The notes beneath the pieces are model-generated. The model ran no database searches. It had not been told where the DNA came from and saw only the letters and a program-made list of their open reading frames with translations. Positions 1-6,818 of a stretch of 64,000 nucleotides of DNA are shown here, piece by piece. Both the position numbers and the translations under genes were made by a program. Origin of the DNA: Streptomyces alfalfae (GTDB taxonomy: Bacteria; Actinomycetota; Actinomycetes; Streptomycetales; Streptomycetaceae); the NCBI RefSeq assembly GCF_004127445.1, contig NZ_QEXM01000043.1, positions 682,001 to 746,000 of the forward strand, written 5' to 3'. Each line of letters opens with the position of its first letter. Positions within the stretch are counted from its first letter, which is position 1.

Positions 1-344
1 CCGCCGATGACGGTGGAGAAGCGCACGGCGACGTCGGTGCGCTTGCCGCGCTCCTGGAAGAGCTTGGCGCGGGTGAAGCGGGCGATCGGCTCGTCGCCGA
101 AGGTGCCGTACGCCTCGAAGAAGCCGTACGCGGTGACGCCGCGGGCGTGGACGACGCGCTCGGGGATGCGCTCGCGGTCGAAGTGGCTGATCTTCTCCAG
201 GAACTGGTAGTTCTCCAGCGTCGCGGGGCCGCGGGCGCCGACGGTGCGCTGGTTCTGGTTGTCGTGGACGGGGTGGCCCTGCCGGTTGGTGAGCGTCGCC
301 CGGTCGTCGTCCGGGGCGGGGCCCTTGCTCGATACGTCGGTCAC
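1..344 (-). CDS. Catalase, N-terminal part (runs off the window)
   Basis: This is the first ~114 codons of a monofunctional heme catalase, which splits hydrogen peroxide into water and oxygen in the cytoplasm. The N-terminus carries the typical TNRQGHPV and LENYQFLEKISHFDRERIPE stretches, followed by the distal-heme motif RVVHARG with the catalytic His, and then RFSTVIGG at the window edge. The start is a GTG at 344, chosen because GAAGGAG lies 8 bases upstream and the catalase-like sequence begins there. The remainder of the gene, including the heme-ligating Tyr, is outside the window. It is the first of several stress-type genes here. The family assignment is secure; which paralogue it is cannot be told. 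Confidence 0.93.
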   Translation of the reverse strand, partial: MTDVSSKGPAPDDDRATLTNRQGHPVHDNQNQRTVGARGPATLENYQFLEKISHFDRERIPERVVHARGVTAYGFFEAYGTFGDEPIARFTRAKLFQERGKRTDVAVRFSTVIG

Positions 345-453
345 TGCGTCGACTCCTTCGACCCGTGCTCGGCACGTGTCCCGTGCCTGATGATCATGAC
401 TGTGCTCGCTGTGTGTCCGGGGCTGCCGCCGGTCCGGGTTGCGCTGTCCGCGC

Positions 454-612
454 TCACCCGTCCGTGTCGCCCGCGTCCTGGTCGTCCTCCCCTTCCGCCT
501 GCGAGGGCGTCGTGCGCGGCGGGTCCGTCCGCTCGTCCGGGGCCGTACCGCCCGCGTCGTCGATGTCGGTGTCCCGCTCGCCCTCGGCCTGTGACGGGGT
601 GGTCTCGCTCAT
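454..612 (-). CDS. Small acidic protein of 52 residues with an internal repeat
   Basis: Short ORF upstream of the catalase gene in the same direction, starting MSETTPSQAEGERD and ending DQDAGDTDG. It is preceded by GAGAGG at a plausible distance. It is strongly acidic, has no hydrophobic segment, and contains the nine-residue unit TTPSQAEGE twice (about residues 4-12 and 34-42), so it is probably disordered. A 109-base gap separates it from the catalase start, so co-transcription is possible. I do not recognise a family. It could be a real small protein or a chance ORF in GC-rich DNA; the repeat and the ribosome binding site favour a real gene. Confidence 0.45.
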   Translation of the reverse strand: MSETTPSQAEGERDTDIDDAGGTAPDERTDPPRTTPSQAEGEDDQDAGDTDG

Positions 613-682
613 GCGTCACGCCTCTCATTTATCCCGTTAGATGCCGATATGTCCATGGTGACCCGGGGCGACGGCTGTGTCC

Positions 683-707
683 GTTCGTGTCGCGCACCCC
701 CGGGTAC
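683..707 (+). promoter_or_regulatory. Candidate SigB-family stress promoter of the SDR gene
   Basis: GTTC at 683-686 is followed after 15 bases by GGGTAC at 702-707. This resembles the -35/-10 pattern of Streptomyces SigB-type stress sigma factors (GNNT, 14-16 bases, GGGTAC/T), with the last base of the -35 off consensus. It would give a start near 715 and a leader of about 50 bases to the ATG at 766. The neighbouring catalase fits an oxidative or osmotic stress setting. This is a pattern match only. Confidence 0.35.
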
Positions 708-765
708 CCGATCGCCCCGCCGTCATCCGGGAACCCCGGACATCCGACAAACCCGAAGGAGACCC

Positions 766-1575
766 ATGACCGACCCCACCGCTCCCCCCGCCAGAGCGGC
801 CGTCGTCACCGGCGCGGACTCCGGCATCGGCCGTGCCACGGCCGTCCGGCTCGCCGCGGCGGGCCTGGACGTCGGGATCACCTGGCACACCGACGAGGAG
901 GGCGCCGAGAGGACGGCCGACGAGGTGCGCGGCCACGGCAGGCGCGCCGAGGTCGCCCGGATGGACCTGAGCCGGCTGCCCGACGAGGCGGCCGCGGTCG
1001 ACCGGCTCGCCGAGCGCCTCGGCCGGATCGACGTCCTGGTCAACAACGCGGGCACGGGCACCGCGACGCCGTTCGTCGACCTCGGGTACGAGGACGTGCG
1101 GCGCGTCGTCGACGTGGACCTCGTCGGCCCGTTCCTCTGCGGTCAGCACGCCGCGCGCCGGATGATCCGGCAGGGCGACGGCGGCCGCATCGTCAACGTG
1201 ACCTCCGTCCACGAGCACCAGCCCCGCGTGGGCGCCGCCCCGTACTGCGCGGCCAAGGGCGGACTCGGGCTGCTGACCCAGGTGATGGCCCTGGAGCTCG
1301 CGGAGCACGGGATCACCGTCAACGCGGTGGCCCCCGGCGAGATCGCCACGCCCATGACCGGCCAGGAGGACACCGACCCGCACACCGAGAGCCGCCCCGG
1401 CATCCCGCTGGGCCGCCCCGGCGACGCCCGGGAGATCGCGGCCGTCATCGCGTTCCTCGCGGGCCCCGACGCCTCGTACGTGACCGGCGCCTCCTACGTC
1501 GCCGACGGCGGCATGGTCCGCATGGGCCCCCAGGCCGGCTCCCATCTCCACAGCGACGCCTGGCGGCGGCCCTGA
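766..1575 (+). CDS. SDR-family NAD(P)-dependent oxidoreductase
   Basis: Classical short-chain dehydrogenase of 269 residues. Visible motifs are the cofactor loop TGADSGIG near residue 18, the NNAG motif near residue 95, the catalytic Ser in VTSVHEHQ and the YCAAK motif with the catalytic Tyr and Lys. The C-terminus reads GASYVADGGM, as in glucose-1-dehydrogenase-like and 3-oxoacyl-reductase-like members. The ATG at 766 follows GAAGGAG at good spacing and removes 39 upstream codons that are not SDR-like. Substrate is unknown; the glucose-dehydrogenase-like subgroup often shows up as general stress proteins, which would fit the adjacent catalase and the stress-type promoter pattern upstream. 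Confidence 0.9.
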   Translation: MTDPTAPPARAAVVTGADSGIGRATAVRLAAAGLDVGITWHTDEEGAERTADEVRGHGRRAEVARMDLSRLPDEAAAVDRLAERLGRIDVLVNNAGTGTATPFVDLGYEDVRRVVDVDLVGPFLCGQHAARRMIRQGDGGRIVNVTSVHEHQPRVGAAPYCAAKGGLGLLTQVMALELAEHGITVNAVAPGEIATPMTGQEDTDPHTESRPGIPLGRPGDAREIAAVIAFLAGPDASYVTGASYVADGGMVRMGPQAGSHLHSDAWRRP

Positions 1576-1780
1576 ACCGGCCGGAGAGGTGGCCGCGGTG
1601 ACTTGGCGGTATAAGGGGAGTGAGACATCCCGCGGCCCCGGGCGTCACGGGGCCCGACGGCGAAGTGGCCCGTGTCGAAGCCCGCGGACCGGGTACCGGG
1701 TCTGCCTGGAGCAGGGATCGTCTCAGACTGCCGACCTGCACGGTCAGTGCAGCAGCCGGCGTCCGGAAACGGAGCAGCAG

Positions 1781-2485
1781 GTGACGCGGAACGCAGAGAA
1801 CGCCACTCCCGACCCCGCCCCTGGCGAGCGACAGCAGCCGGTCACCGAGCTGCGTCCCGCGGGGAGGCCCATCGGGGTGAACGAGGCCCGCCACGACGTC
1901 CCGGCGGAGGAACTGCCGCCCGACCTCAACCAGGCCATCCTGGAGGCGGCCAAGCAGGTGGGCGCCCTCCTGAAGCGGAACGGCCACGACTTCGCGCTCG
2001 CCGGCAGCGTGGCCGTGTACGCGCACGGAGGCGCGGGGAACCTCCAGCACGACGCCGACTTCTGCATCAAACCGGAGGACGCCGAAGCCGTCGCGGCGAC
2101 GCTCTCCGAAGCCGGCCTGACGGTGTACCAGCCGCCCGAGGACTGGCTGCTCAAAGCCAAGTGCCTGGGCCAGGACATCGACCTCATCTTCGAACTGGCC
2201 CACCAGCCCGTCACCGCCGACCTGCTGGCGCGGGCCACCGAACTGCCGGTGGACTCGGTGCGGATGCCCGTCCTGGCCCCCACCGACCTGATGCGGGCCC
2301 TGCTCGCCGCCTTCTCCGAGCACCACTGCGACTTCGGCGCCGTCCTGCCGATCGCGCGGCAGCTGCGCGAGATGGTCGACTGGGAGACGGTCCGCAGGGA
2401 CTGCCACGACGCCCCGATGCCGGCCGCCTTCCTGTACCTGCTGGAGCGCCTGCAAGTCGTCGCACCTTCGGGAGGAGCCCGATGA
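1781..2485 (+). CDS. Nucleotidyltransferase-fold protein
   Basis: Protein of about 234 residues with a nucleotidyltransferase-like core: GSVAVYAHGG followed by HDADFCI resembles the GS...DxD pattern of MNT/AbiEii-type nucleotidyltransferases, and DIDLIFE further on could supply the third acidic residue. It therefore may transfer a nucleotide or be an inactive relative. The GTG at 1781 has GGAG seven bases upstream; a second GTG at 1877 behind GGGGAGG would give a shorter protein and cannot be excluded. The stop overlaps the next start by ATGA, and the next gene overlaps a third in the same way, so the three products are very likely made together. The exact biological role is unknown. Confidence 0.7.
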   Translation: MTRNAENATPDPAPGERQQPVTELRPAGRPIGVNEARHDVPAEELPPDLNQAILEAAKQVGALLKRNGHDFALAGSVAVYAHGGAGNLQHDADFCIKPEDAEAVAATLSEAGLTVYQPPEDWLLKAKCLGQDIDLIFELAHQPVTADLLARATELPVDSVRMPVLAPTDLMRALLAAFSEHHCDFGAVLPIARQLREMVDWETVRRDCHDAPMPAAFLYLLERLQVVAPSGGAR

Positions 2486-2736
2486 ACGACCCGGCCAACA
2501 TCGAGTACCGCATCGCCCACCTGCAAGAACGGCTCGCCGCCGAGGAACAGGGCGAGCTGGGCCTGCGCGTGGAGAACCGGGGTTCGTCCGTCACGGTCGC
2601 CGGGACCGTCTCCACGGCGCACTGCCGCGAGGAACTCCTGCGCACCGTGCGCGAGGAGCTGGACGGGCTCACGGTCCACTGCGACATCGTGGTCGCCGAG
2701 ACGGCGGCCCCGGACCACCCGGAGGAGCTGTCATGA
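2482..2736 (+). CDS. Small BON-like domain protein
   Basis: An 84-residue soluble protein. The middle reads LRVENRGSSVTVAGTVSTA, followed by a helix and CDIVVAE, which resembles the beta-alpha-beta pattern of a BON domain (one strand with VxVxGxV, a helix, then a final strand). BON domains are usually interaction or lipid-binding modules. Both ends overlap neighbours by ATGA (2482-2485 and 2733-2736), so it sits translationally coupled between the nucleotidyltransferase-fold gene and the phosphoesterase gene. No signal peptide or membrane segment is visible. The BON assignment is by pattern only. Confidence 0.65.
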   Translation: MNDPANIEYRIAHLQERLAAEEQGELGLRVENRGSSVTVAGTVSTAHCREELLRTVREELDGLTVHCDIVVAETAAPDHPEELS

Positions 2737-3506
2737 TCCGCGTCGCAGCCGTCGGCGACATCCACATGGGCCTCGACAGCCAGGGGGTGCTCAGGCCCGC
2801 CTTCGAGACCCTGCCCGACTGCGCCGACCTGCTGCTCCTCGCCGGGGACCTCACCCGGCACGGCACGCCGGAGGAGGCCCGGGTCGTCGCCAAGGAGGTC
2901 ACGGACCTGCCGGTCCCGGTCATCGCCGTGCTCGGCAACCACGACCACCACGACGAGAGGCCCGACGAGGTCACCGCGATCCTGCGCGACGCGGGCGTAC
3001 GGGTCCTCGAAGGCGAGGGCACGGTCGTCGAGGTCGACGGGGCGCGGCTCGGCGTCGCGGGCACCAAGGGGTTCGGCGGTGGGTTCGTCGGGCGCTGCGG
3101 CAGCGAGTTCGGCGAGCGCATGATGAAGGACTTCATCCGCTACACCCGCCGCCGCGCCGACAGCCTGCGAGCCTCGCTCACCGACCTCGCCGAGCAGGGC
3201 TGCGAGACCCGGGTGGCGCTCACGCACTTCGCGCCGGTGCCGGACACCCTCGCGGGCGAGCCCCTGGAGATCTACCCGTTCCTCGGCAGCTACCTGCTGG
3301 CCGAGGCCGTCGACGCGGTGGGCGCCGACCTCGCCGTGCACGGCCACGCGCACGCGGGCACCGAGCACGGGATGACCAGCGGCGGCGTGCCGGTGCGCAA
3401 CGTGGCCCAGCCCGTCATCCGCAAGGCGTTCAACGTCTACCACCTGCGGGGCCGCGAACACCCGGAGCCCGCGACGGCCGCGGCATCCGCCGACCGCTCG
3501 GGCTGA
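2733..3506 (+). CDS. Calcineurin-like metallophosphoesterase
   Basis: A 257-residue protein with the full metallophosphoesterase motif set: GDIHMG near the N-terminus, LAGDLTRHG, LGNHDHH, then THFAPVP and the C-terminal GHAHAG. These supply the Asp, Asn and His ligands of a two-metal centre. The family hydrolyses phosphomono- or diesters, including cyclic nucleotides; the substrate here is not deducible. It is the last gene of the overlapping trio that begins at 1781, and it converges with the gene ending at 3517 with only 10 bases between them. No signal peptide is visible, so it is expected in the cytoplasm. Confidence 0.9.
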   Translation: MIRVAAVGDIHMGLDSQGVLRPAFETLPDCADLLLLAGDLTRHGTPEEARVVAKEVTDLPVPVIAVLGNHDHHDERPDEVTAILRDAGVRVLEGEGTVVEVDGARLGVAGTKGFGGGFVGRCGSEFGERMMKDFIRYTRRRADSLRASLTDLAEQGCETRVALTHFAPVPDTLAGEPLEIYPFLGSYLLAEAVDAVGADLAVHGHAHAGTEHGMTSGGVPVRNVAQPVIRKAFNVYHLRGREHPEPATAAASADRSG

Positions 3507-3516
3507 CCCGGGCCCT

Positions 3517-4365
3517 TCAGTCCTGCCGCGCCAGCAGCCTCCGCACCACGCGGAGCACGTCGGGGGCCGTGCCGCCGGGGCCTTCCGGGTCACCGAGGAG
3601 CACGGCCGGGGTGCCCGCGGCGGCGGCGAGGTGCGCGGGGCCCGTACCGCCGGTGATGACGGCGTCGGCGGCGCGCAGGACGCCCGACAGGGTCCGCAGG
3701 TCCGTCCGGCCGCCCAGGTCGACGGCGGTGTCACCGCTGACCCGCCGGGTCAGTCCTTTCTCCTCCGGTCCTCCGGTGACGACGACGCGGTGGCCGCCGT
3801 CGGCGAGCAGGACGACCGCTTCGGCCGCGCGCTCGGCGTCCCGGGCGCTGACCGGGGCGCCCGTGCCCGGGTGCAGCACGACGTACGGGCCGTTGCCGGT
3901 GAGGTCGGTGGTGTCGGGGGCCGGGTGGACGCGGAGCCTGCCGTCGTCGCCGTGGCGCGGAGCGAAACCGAGGGACGCGGCCGTGGCGAGCGCCGCCTCG
4001 GCGGCGTGGCCGCCGCGGCCGTCGCCCCCGGCGCGGGGCAGGTGCGCCGTCCGGGTCGGCAGCGCGGCGGGCGGCGGGCCCTCCTCGGGCGGGGTCAGCA
4101 CGAGCGCGGCGTCGAACGCCGCTTCCGCGAGCCGCCCGCGCAGTCCGTTCGGGTCCGCGTCGTCCACGGCGGACGGCCCGTCGCCCGCCCCCGGCGCCTC
4201 GCGTACGAGGACGTCGTCGACGCCCGGCAGCAGCCGTGCCGCGAGGGCCCCGCGGGGCCCGCACATCACCGTCACGTGGTCGGCCGAGGCCGCGACGGCG
4301 CGGACCGCGGGGCCCGCGAGAAGCACCCCGGACATGCTGTCCGGGCAGACCACGAGCGCTTTCAT
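3517..4365 (-). CDS. GT9 (heptosyltransferase-like) protein, probably catalytically altered
   Basis: A 282-residue relative of ADP-heptose glycosyltransferases (GT9), resembling the cluster's own GT9 protein at 13659-14780 (shared LLPGVDDVLV, VVTGGP, LGGRTDLR and GTGPAHLAAA blocks). It differs in key places. The N-terminal loop that in WaaC-type enzymes reads GDVL, with the catalytic Asp, is here SMSGVLL, so the Asp is missing. The C-terminus stops soon after GTPAVLLGDP and lacks the usual FxPxxPxxW block; it is about 90 residues shorter than the 373-residue paralogue. The ATG follows GGGAGGACGCGTC. It is the last gene of the minus-strand group beginning at 6299. It may be a decaying duplicate or a non-catalytic partner. 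Confidence 0.75.
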   Translation of the reverse strand: MKALVVCPDSMSGVLLAGPAVRAVAASADHVTVMCGPRGALAARLLPGVDDVLVREAPGAGDGPSAVDDADPNGLRGRLAEAAFDAALVLTPPEEGPPPAALPTRTAHLPRAGGDGRGGHAAEAALATAASLGFAPRHGDDGRLRVHPAPDTTDLTGNGPYVVLHPGTGAPVSARDAERAAEAVVLLADGGHRVVVTGGPEEKGLTRRVSGDTAVDLGGRTDLRTLSGVLRAADAVITGGTGPAHLAAAAGTPAVLLGDPEGPGGTAPDVLRVVRRLLARQD

Positions 4366-4446
4366 GACGCGTCCTCCCTGTCCCTGTCCCTGCCACCGTC
4401 ACCAAGAGCTGTCGCCCGGGGCCACCGGGAGCCGTCGCCGGCGCGG

Positions 4447-5496
4447 TCACCACGAGCACGCATGGCGTGTGCCCCGCACCGCTTCCGGCACGCTCCGGCG
4501 TCCGCCTTCGCAGCGGGCGGCGGCCCGGCGGTCGACCTGGTCGGCGATGGTGCGTTTCAGCCCGTCGTCCCAGTCGGTCCTCGGGGTCCAGCCGAAGAGT
4601 TCGTGGGCGAAGCCGGTCAGCGGGCGGGGCGGCTCCGGCACATCGGCGCCGGTGTGCCGCAGGGGCGCGTCGGAGCCCGTCAGGGCGAGCACCTTGCGGG
4701 CGATCTCGGCCACGGTGGTGCCGCCGTCTCCGCCGATGTCCACCGGCCGCACCGACCGGCTCGCGGCCACCAGGAGCACGCCGTCGACCGTGTCGTCGAC
4801 GTAGGCGAGGGAGGGCGCGAGGCTGCCGTCGCCGGGGACGGTGACCGGTTCGCCGTCGAGGGCCTGCCGGATCAGCTCGGGGATCATGAGCCCGTCCCCG
4901 GGGCCCATGCGCGGGCCGTACGTCGGGAAGACCCGCACGATCCCCGCGTCGGCCTCCTCCGCGCTCACGAAGGCGGTGGTCAGGGTCTCGGCGAAGCGCC
5001 GGGAGTCGTCGTCGGCGCCGCCCCGGCCCGGGGCCCCCTCGGCGTGGCAGGTGGAGGCGAGCAGGAAGCGGGCGCCGTCCCTGGCGGCCACGGCGAGCGC
5101 GTTGCGCGTGCCGAGGCTGGCGGTGTCGAGCGCGTCCAGCGGGCGCTGCCGCGAACCGGCGGCCGAGGCGAGGCACGCCAGGTGCAGCACGAGGTCGTAG
5201 GGGCCCGGCAGGGTGCCGGGGACGCCGGGCCGCGCGAGGTTCCGCTCCAGGTGCCGGAAGCGGGGGTGGTCCGCGAGGTGGGCGATGTCGTGGGCGGCGG
5301 CGAGCGGCAGGTCGTCCACGCAGTCGACCTCGACGCCCGCGTCGAGCAGGCGCTCGCACAGGTGTGAGCCGAGGAATCCGGCGCCGGCGGTCACCATGGC
5401 GCGCCGCCAGGGCGGCGGGGCCACGGGCGCCATGGAGAACATCGCCTCCGTGCCGGGGGGACGGGGGCGCGGGTGACGGCTCGTGGGAGGACGCAT
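4447..5496 (-). CDS. NAD-epimerase-family protein with lost catalytic residues
   Basis: A 349-residue extended-SDR protein closely resembling the UDP-glucuronate-decarboxylase-like enzyme at 18375-19337. The NAD loop TAGAGFLGSHLCERLL is intact near residues 36-50, as are SLGTRNAL, TYGPRM and YVDDTVDGVL. The active site is not: where the paralogue has YDEAKRFGEALTTA this protein has ADDDSRRFAETLTTA, so both the Tyr and Lys of YxxxK are gone, and STSEVYGD has become STCHAEGA, removing the active-site Glu. It should still bind NAD but not catalyse the usual reaction. The ATG at 5496 has GAAGG upstream and gives a proline/arginine-rich leader of about 30 residues. Either a pseudoenzyme or a degenerating duplicate. 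Confidence 0.8.
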   Translation of the reverse strand: MRPPTSRHPRPRPPGTEAMFSMAPVAPPPWRRAMVTAGAGFLGSHLCERLLDAGVEVDCVDDLPLAAAHDIAHLADHPRFRHLERNLARPGVPGTLPGPYDLVLHLACLASAAGSRQRPLDALDTASLGTRNALAVAARDGARFLLASTCHAEGAPGRGGADDDSRRFAETLTTAFVSAEEADAGIVRVFPTYGPRMGPGDGLMIPELIRQALDGEPVTVPGDGSLAPSLAYVDDTVDGVLLVAASRSVRPVDIGGDGGTTVAEIARKVLALTGSDAPLRHTGADVPEPPRPLTGFAHELFGWTPRTDWDDGLKRTIADQVDRRAAARCEGGRRSVPEAVRGTRHACSW

Positions 5497-5552
5497 GGAA
5501 GCACCTTCTTTCGCCGGATGGCCCGCCGGAGCGCCGGGCGCCTCGTACGGCG

Positions 5553-6299
5553 TCAGGGCCAGGACGGTTCCCTGCGGGGGACGACGACCAGTTCGCCCAC
5601 CACGCTGCCCGCCGGGACCGAGAGTGCGTACAGAACCGTGTCGGCCACGATGTCCGGGCTCTGGAGCATCGCGACGTCGGCGTCGGGGAAGCGCTCCATG
5701 ACGAACGGGGTCTCCATGCCGCCCGCGATGATCCCGGTGACGCCGATGCCCGCGCAGTCGCGCTGCGCCTCCTTGAAGAGGGTGTGGGTGAACGCCCGCA
5801 GCCCCGACTTGGCCGACGCGTAGGGGGCCGCCTCGGTCCACGTCCGGTTCGCCGCGGTGGACAGGATGTTCACGATGTGGCCGCCGCCACGGGCGATCAT
5901 GCGGCGGTAGGTCTCCAGGCAGAGGTACATGGGCCCGAGCAGGTCGGTCTCCACGACCCGGGTCACCTCCTCTGCCGTCAGGTGCTCGATCGGTCTGGAC
6001 ACGTCCACGGCGGCGTTGTTGACCAGGATGTCGACCGGCTCCCCCGCCCCGTCGAGGTCGCGGAAGACCGCGGCCACGCCCGCGGCGTCGCGTACGTCCA
6101 GCTCCACGAAGCGGGCCTCGCCGCCGTCGGCGGCGAGTTCCGCGCACAGCTCCACGGCGAGGTCCTTGCGGACGTCGGCTACCAGGACGCCGGCCCCGGC
6201 GGCGGCCAGCCGCCGGGCGATGGAGGCGCCGAGGCCGCGGGCCGCACCGGTCACCAGCGCGCGCCTGCCGTGGAGGTCGATTGCTGCTGCGGCGCCCAT
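5553..6299 (-). CDS. SDR-family oxidoreductase
   Basis: A 248-residue classical short-chain dehydrogenase: TGAARGLG cofactor loop near residue 18, NNAAVDVSRP, the Ser in ILSTAANRT, and YASAKSG with the catalytic Tyr and Lys. The C-terminal half (GMETPFVMERF and the final VVGELVVVPRREP) is like SDRs that act on 3-oxoacyl or sugar substrates. The ATG at 6299 has GGAAGG eight bases upstream. It appears to head a minus-strand group with the altered epimerase (56-base gap) and the altered GT9 protein (81-base gap). Unlike those two its active site is complete. Its substrate is unknown. Confidence 0.87.
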   Translation of the reverse strand: MGAAAAIDLHGRRALVTGAARGLGASIARRLAAAGAGVLVADVRKDLAVELCAELAADGGEARFVELDVRDAAGVAAVFRDLDGAGEPVDILVNNAAVDVSRPIEHLTAEEVTRVVETDLLGPMYLCLETYRRMIARGGGHIVNILSTAANRTWTEAAPYASAKSGLRAFTHTLFKEAQRDCAGIGVTGIIAGGMETPFVMERFPDADVAMLQSPDIVADTVLYALSVPAGSVVGELVVVPRREPSWP

Positions 6300-6354
6300 G
6301 CTGTGCCTTCCGTGGTCCGGTGGTCCGGGGTGCGCTGTGCCTTCCGTGGTCCGG
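6300..6354. repeat. 21-bp direct repeat containing a ribosome binding site
   Basis: The 21 bases at 6300-6320 recur exactly at 6334-6354. The unit contains, on the minus strand, the GGAAGG ribosome binding site of the SDR gene, so that site exists in two copies 34 bases apart. It looks like a local duplication in the leader of that mRNA. Confidence 0.85.
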
Positions 6355-6818
6355 GTGCGGGCGGTTCGCGCGGGGTGACCGCACCACCTCCCACTGTGAC
6401 CCGGGGGACGCCGCACGGCATGTCGGGAGCGGTTTCGGTGAGCGTCACGGGGCTGTGGTCCGCGTCACCGCGCGAGGGGGGCGGCGGACGGCCCGCCGAG
6501 CCGCCCGGCGAAGCGTGTGAGCAAGCACACCAGGAGCGTCAACAGCCATATGCGGCACAGCAATTGCGGATTCCCGGCCCGCCGCGGGCAGAGGCGTCTC
6601 ACAGCCCGGGAGAAGCGCTTCGGGACCGTCTGCCACCATGGTCATCGCCGTACTTCCGGAGCGTTTCGCGACGTCGCGACGCCGACCGGGAGACGCCCTC
6701 TCGGCGACACGGCGCCCATACACCTCCGGTGGAGCGACCGCGCAGAGCCGCGCGCGTCCCCGACCTCCGCCGGCACCGCCCGAGTCCCCGCCGACTCGCC
6801 CGAGCCCCGAGTACGCCT
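6300..6818. other. Intergenic region between divergent genes
   Basis: About 520 bases between the SDR gene (minus) and the MFS gene (plus). ORFs here are arginine/proline-rich with no family resemblance and were judged non-coding. It should hold two divergent promoters, but I could not fix a convincing -35/-10 pair. The 21-bp direct repeat lies at its left end. The start of the MFS gene could be somewhat further upstream than drawn. Confidence 0.5.

Noticed and set aside
5364..6818. In-frame upstream extension of the MFS transporter gene
   Set aside because: It runs across the SDR and epimerase genes on the other strand and has no transporter-like or other recognisable sequence.
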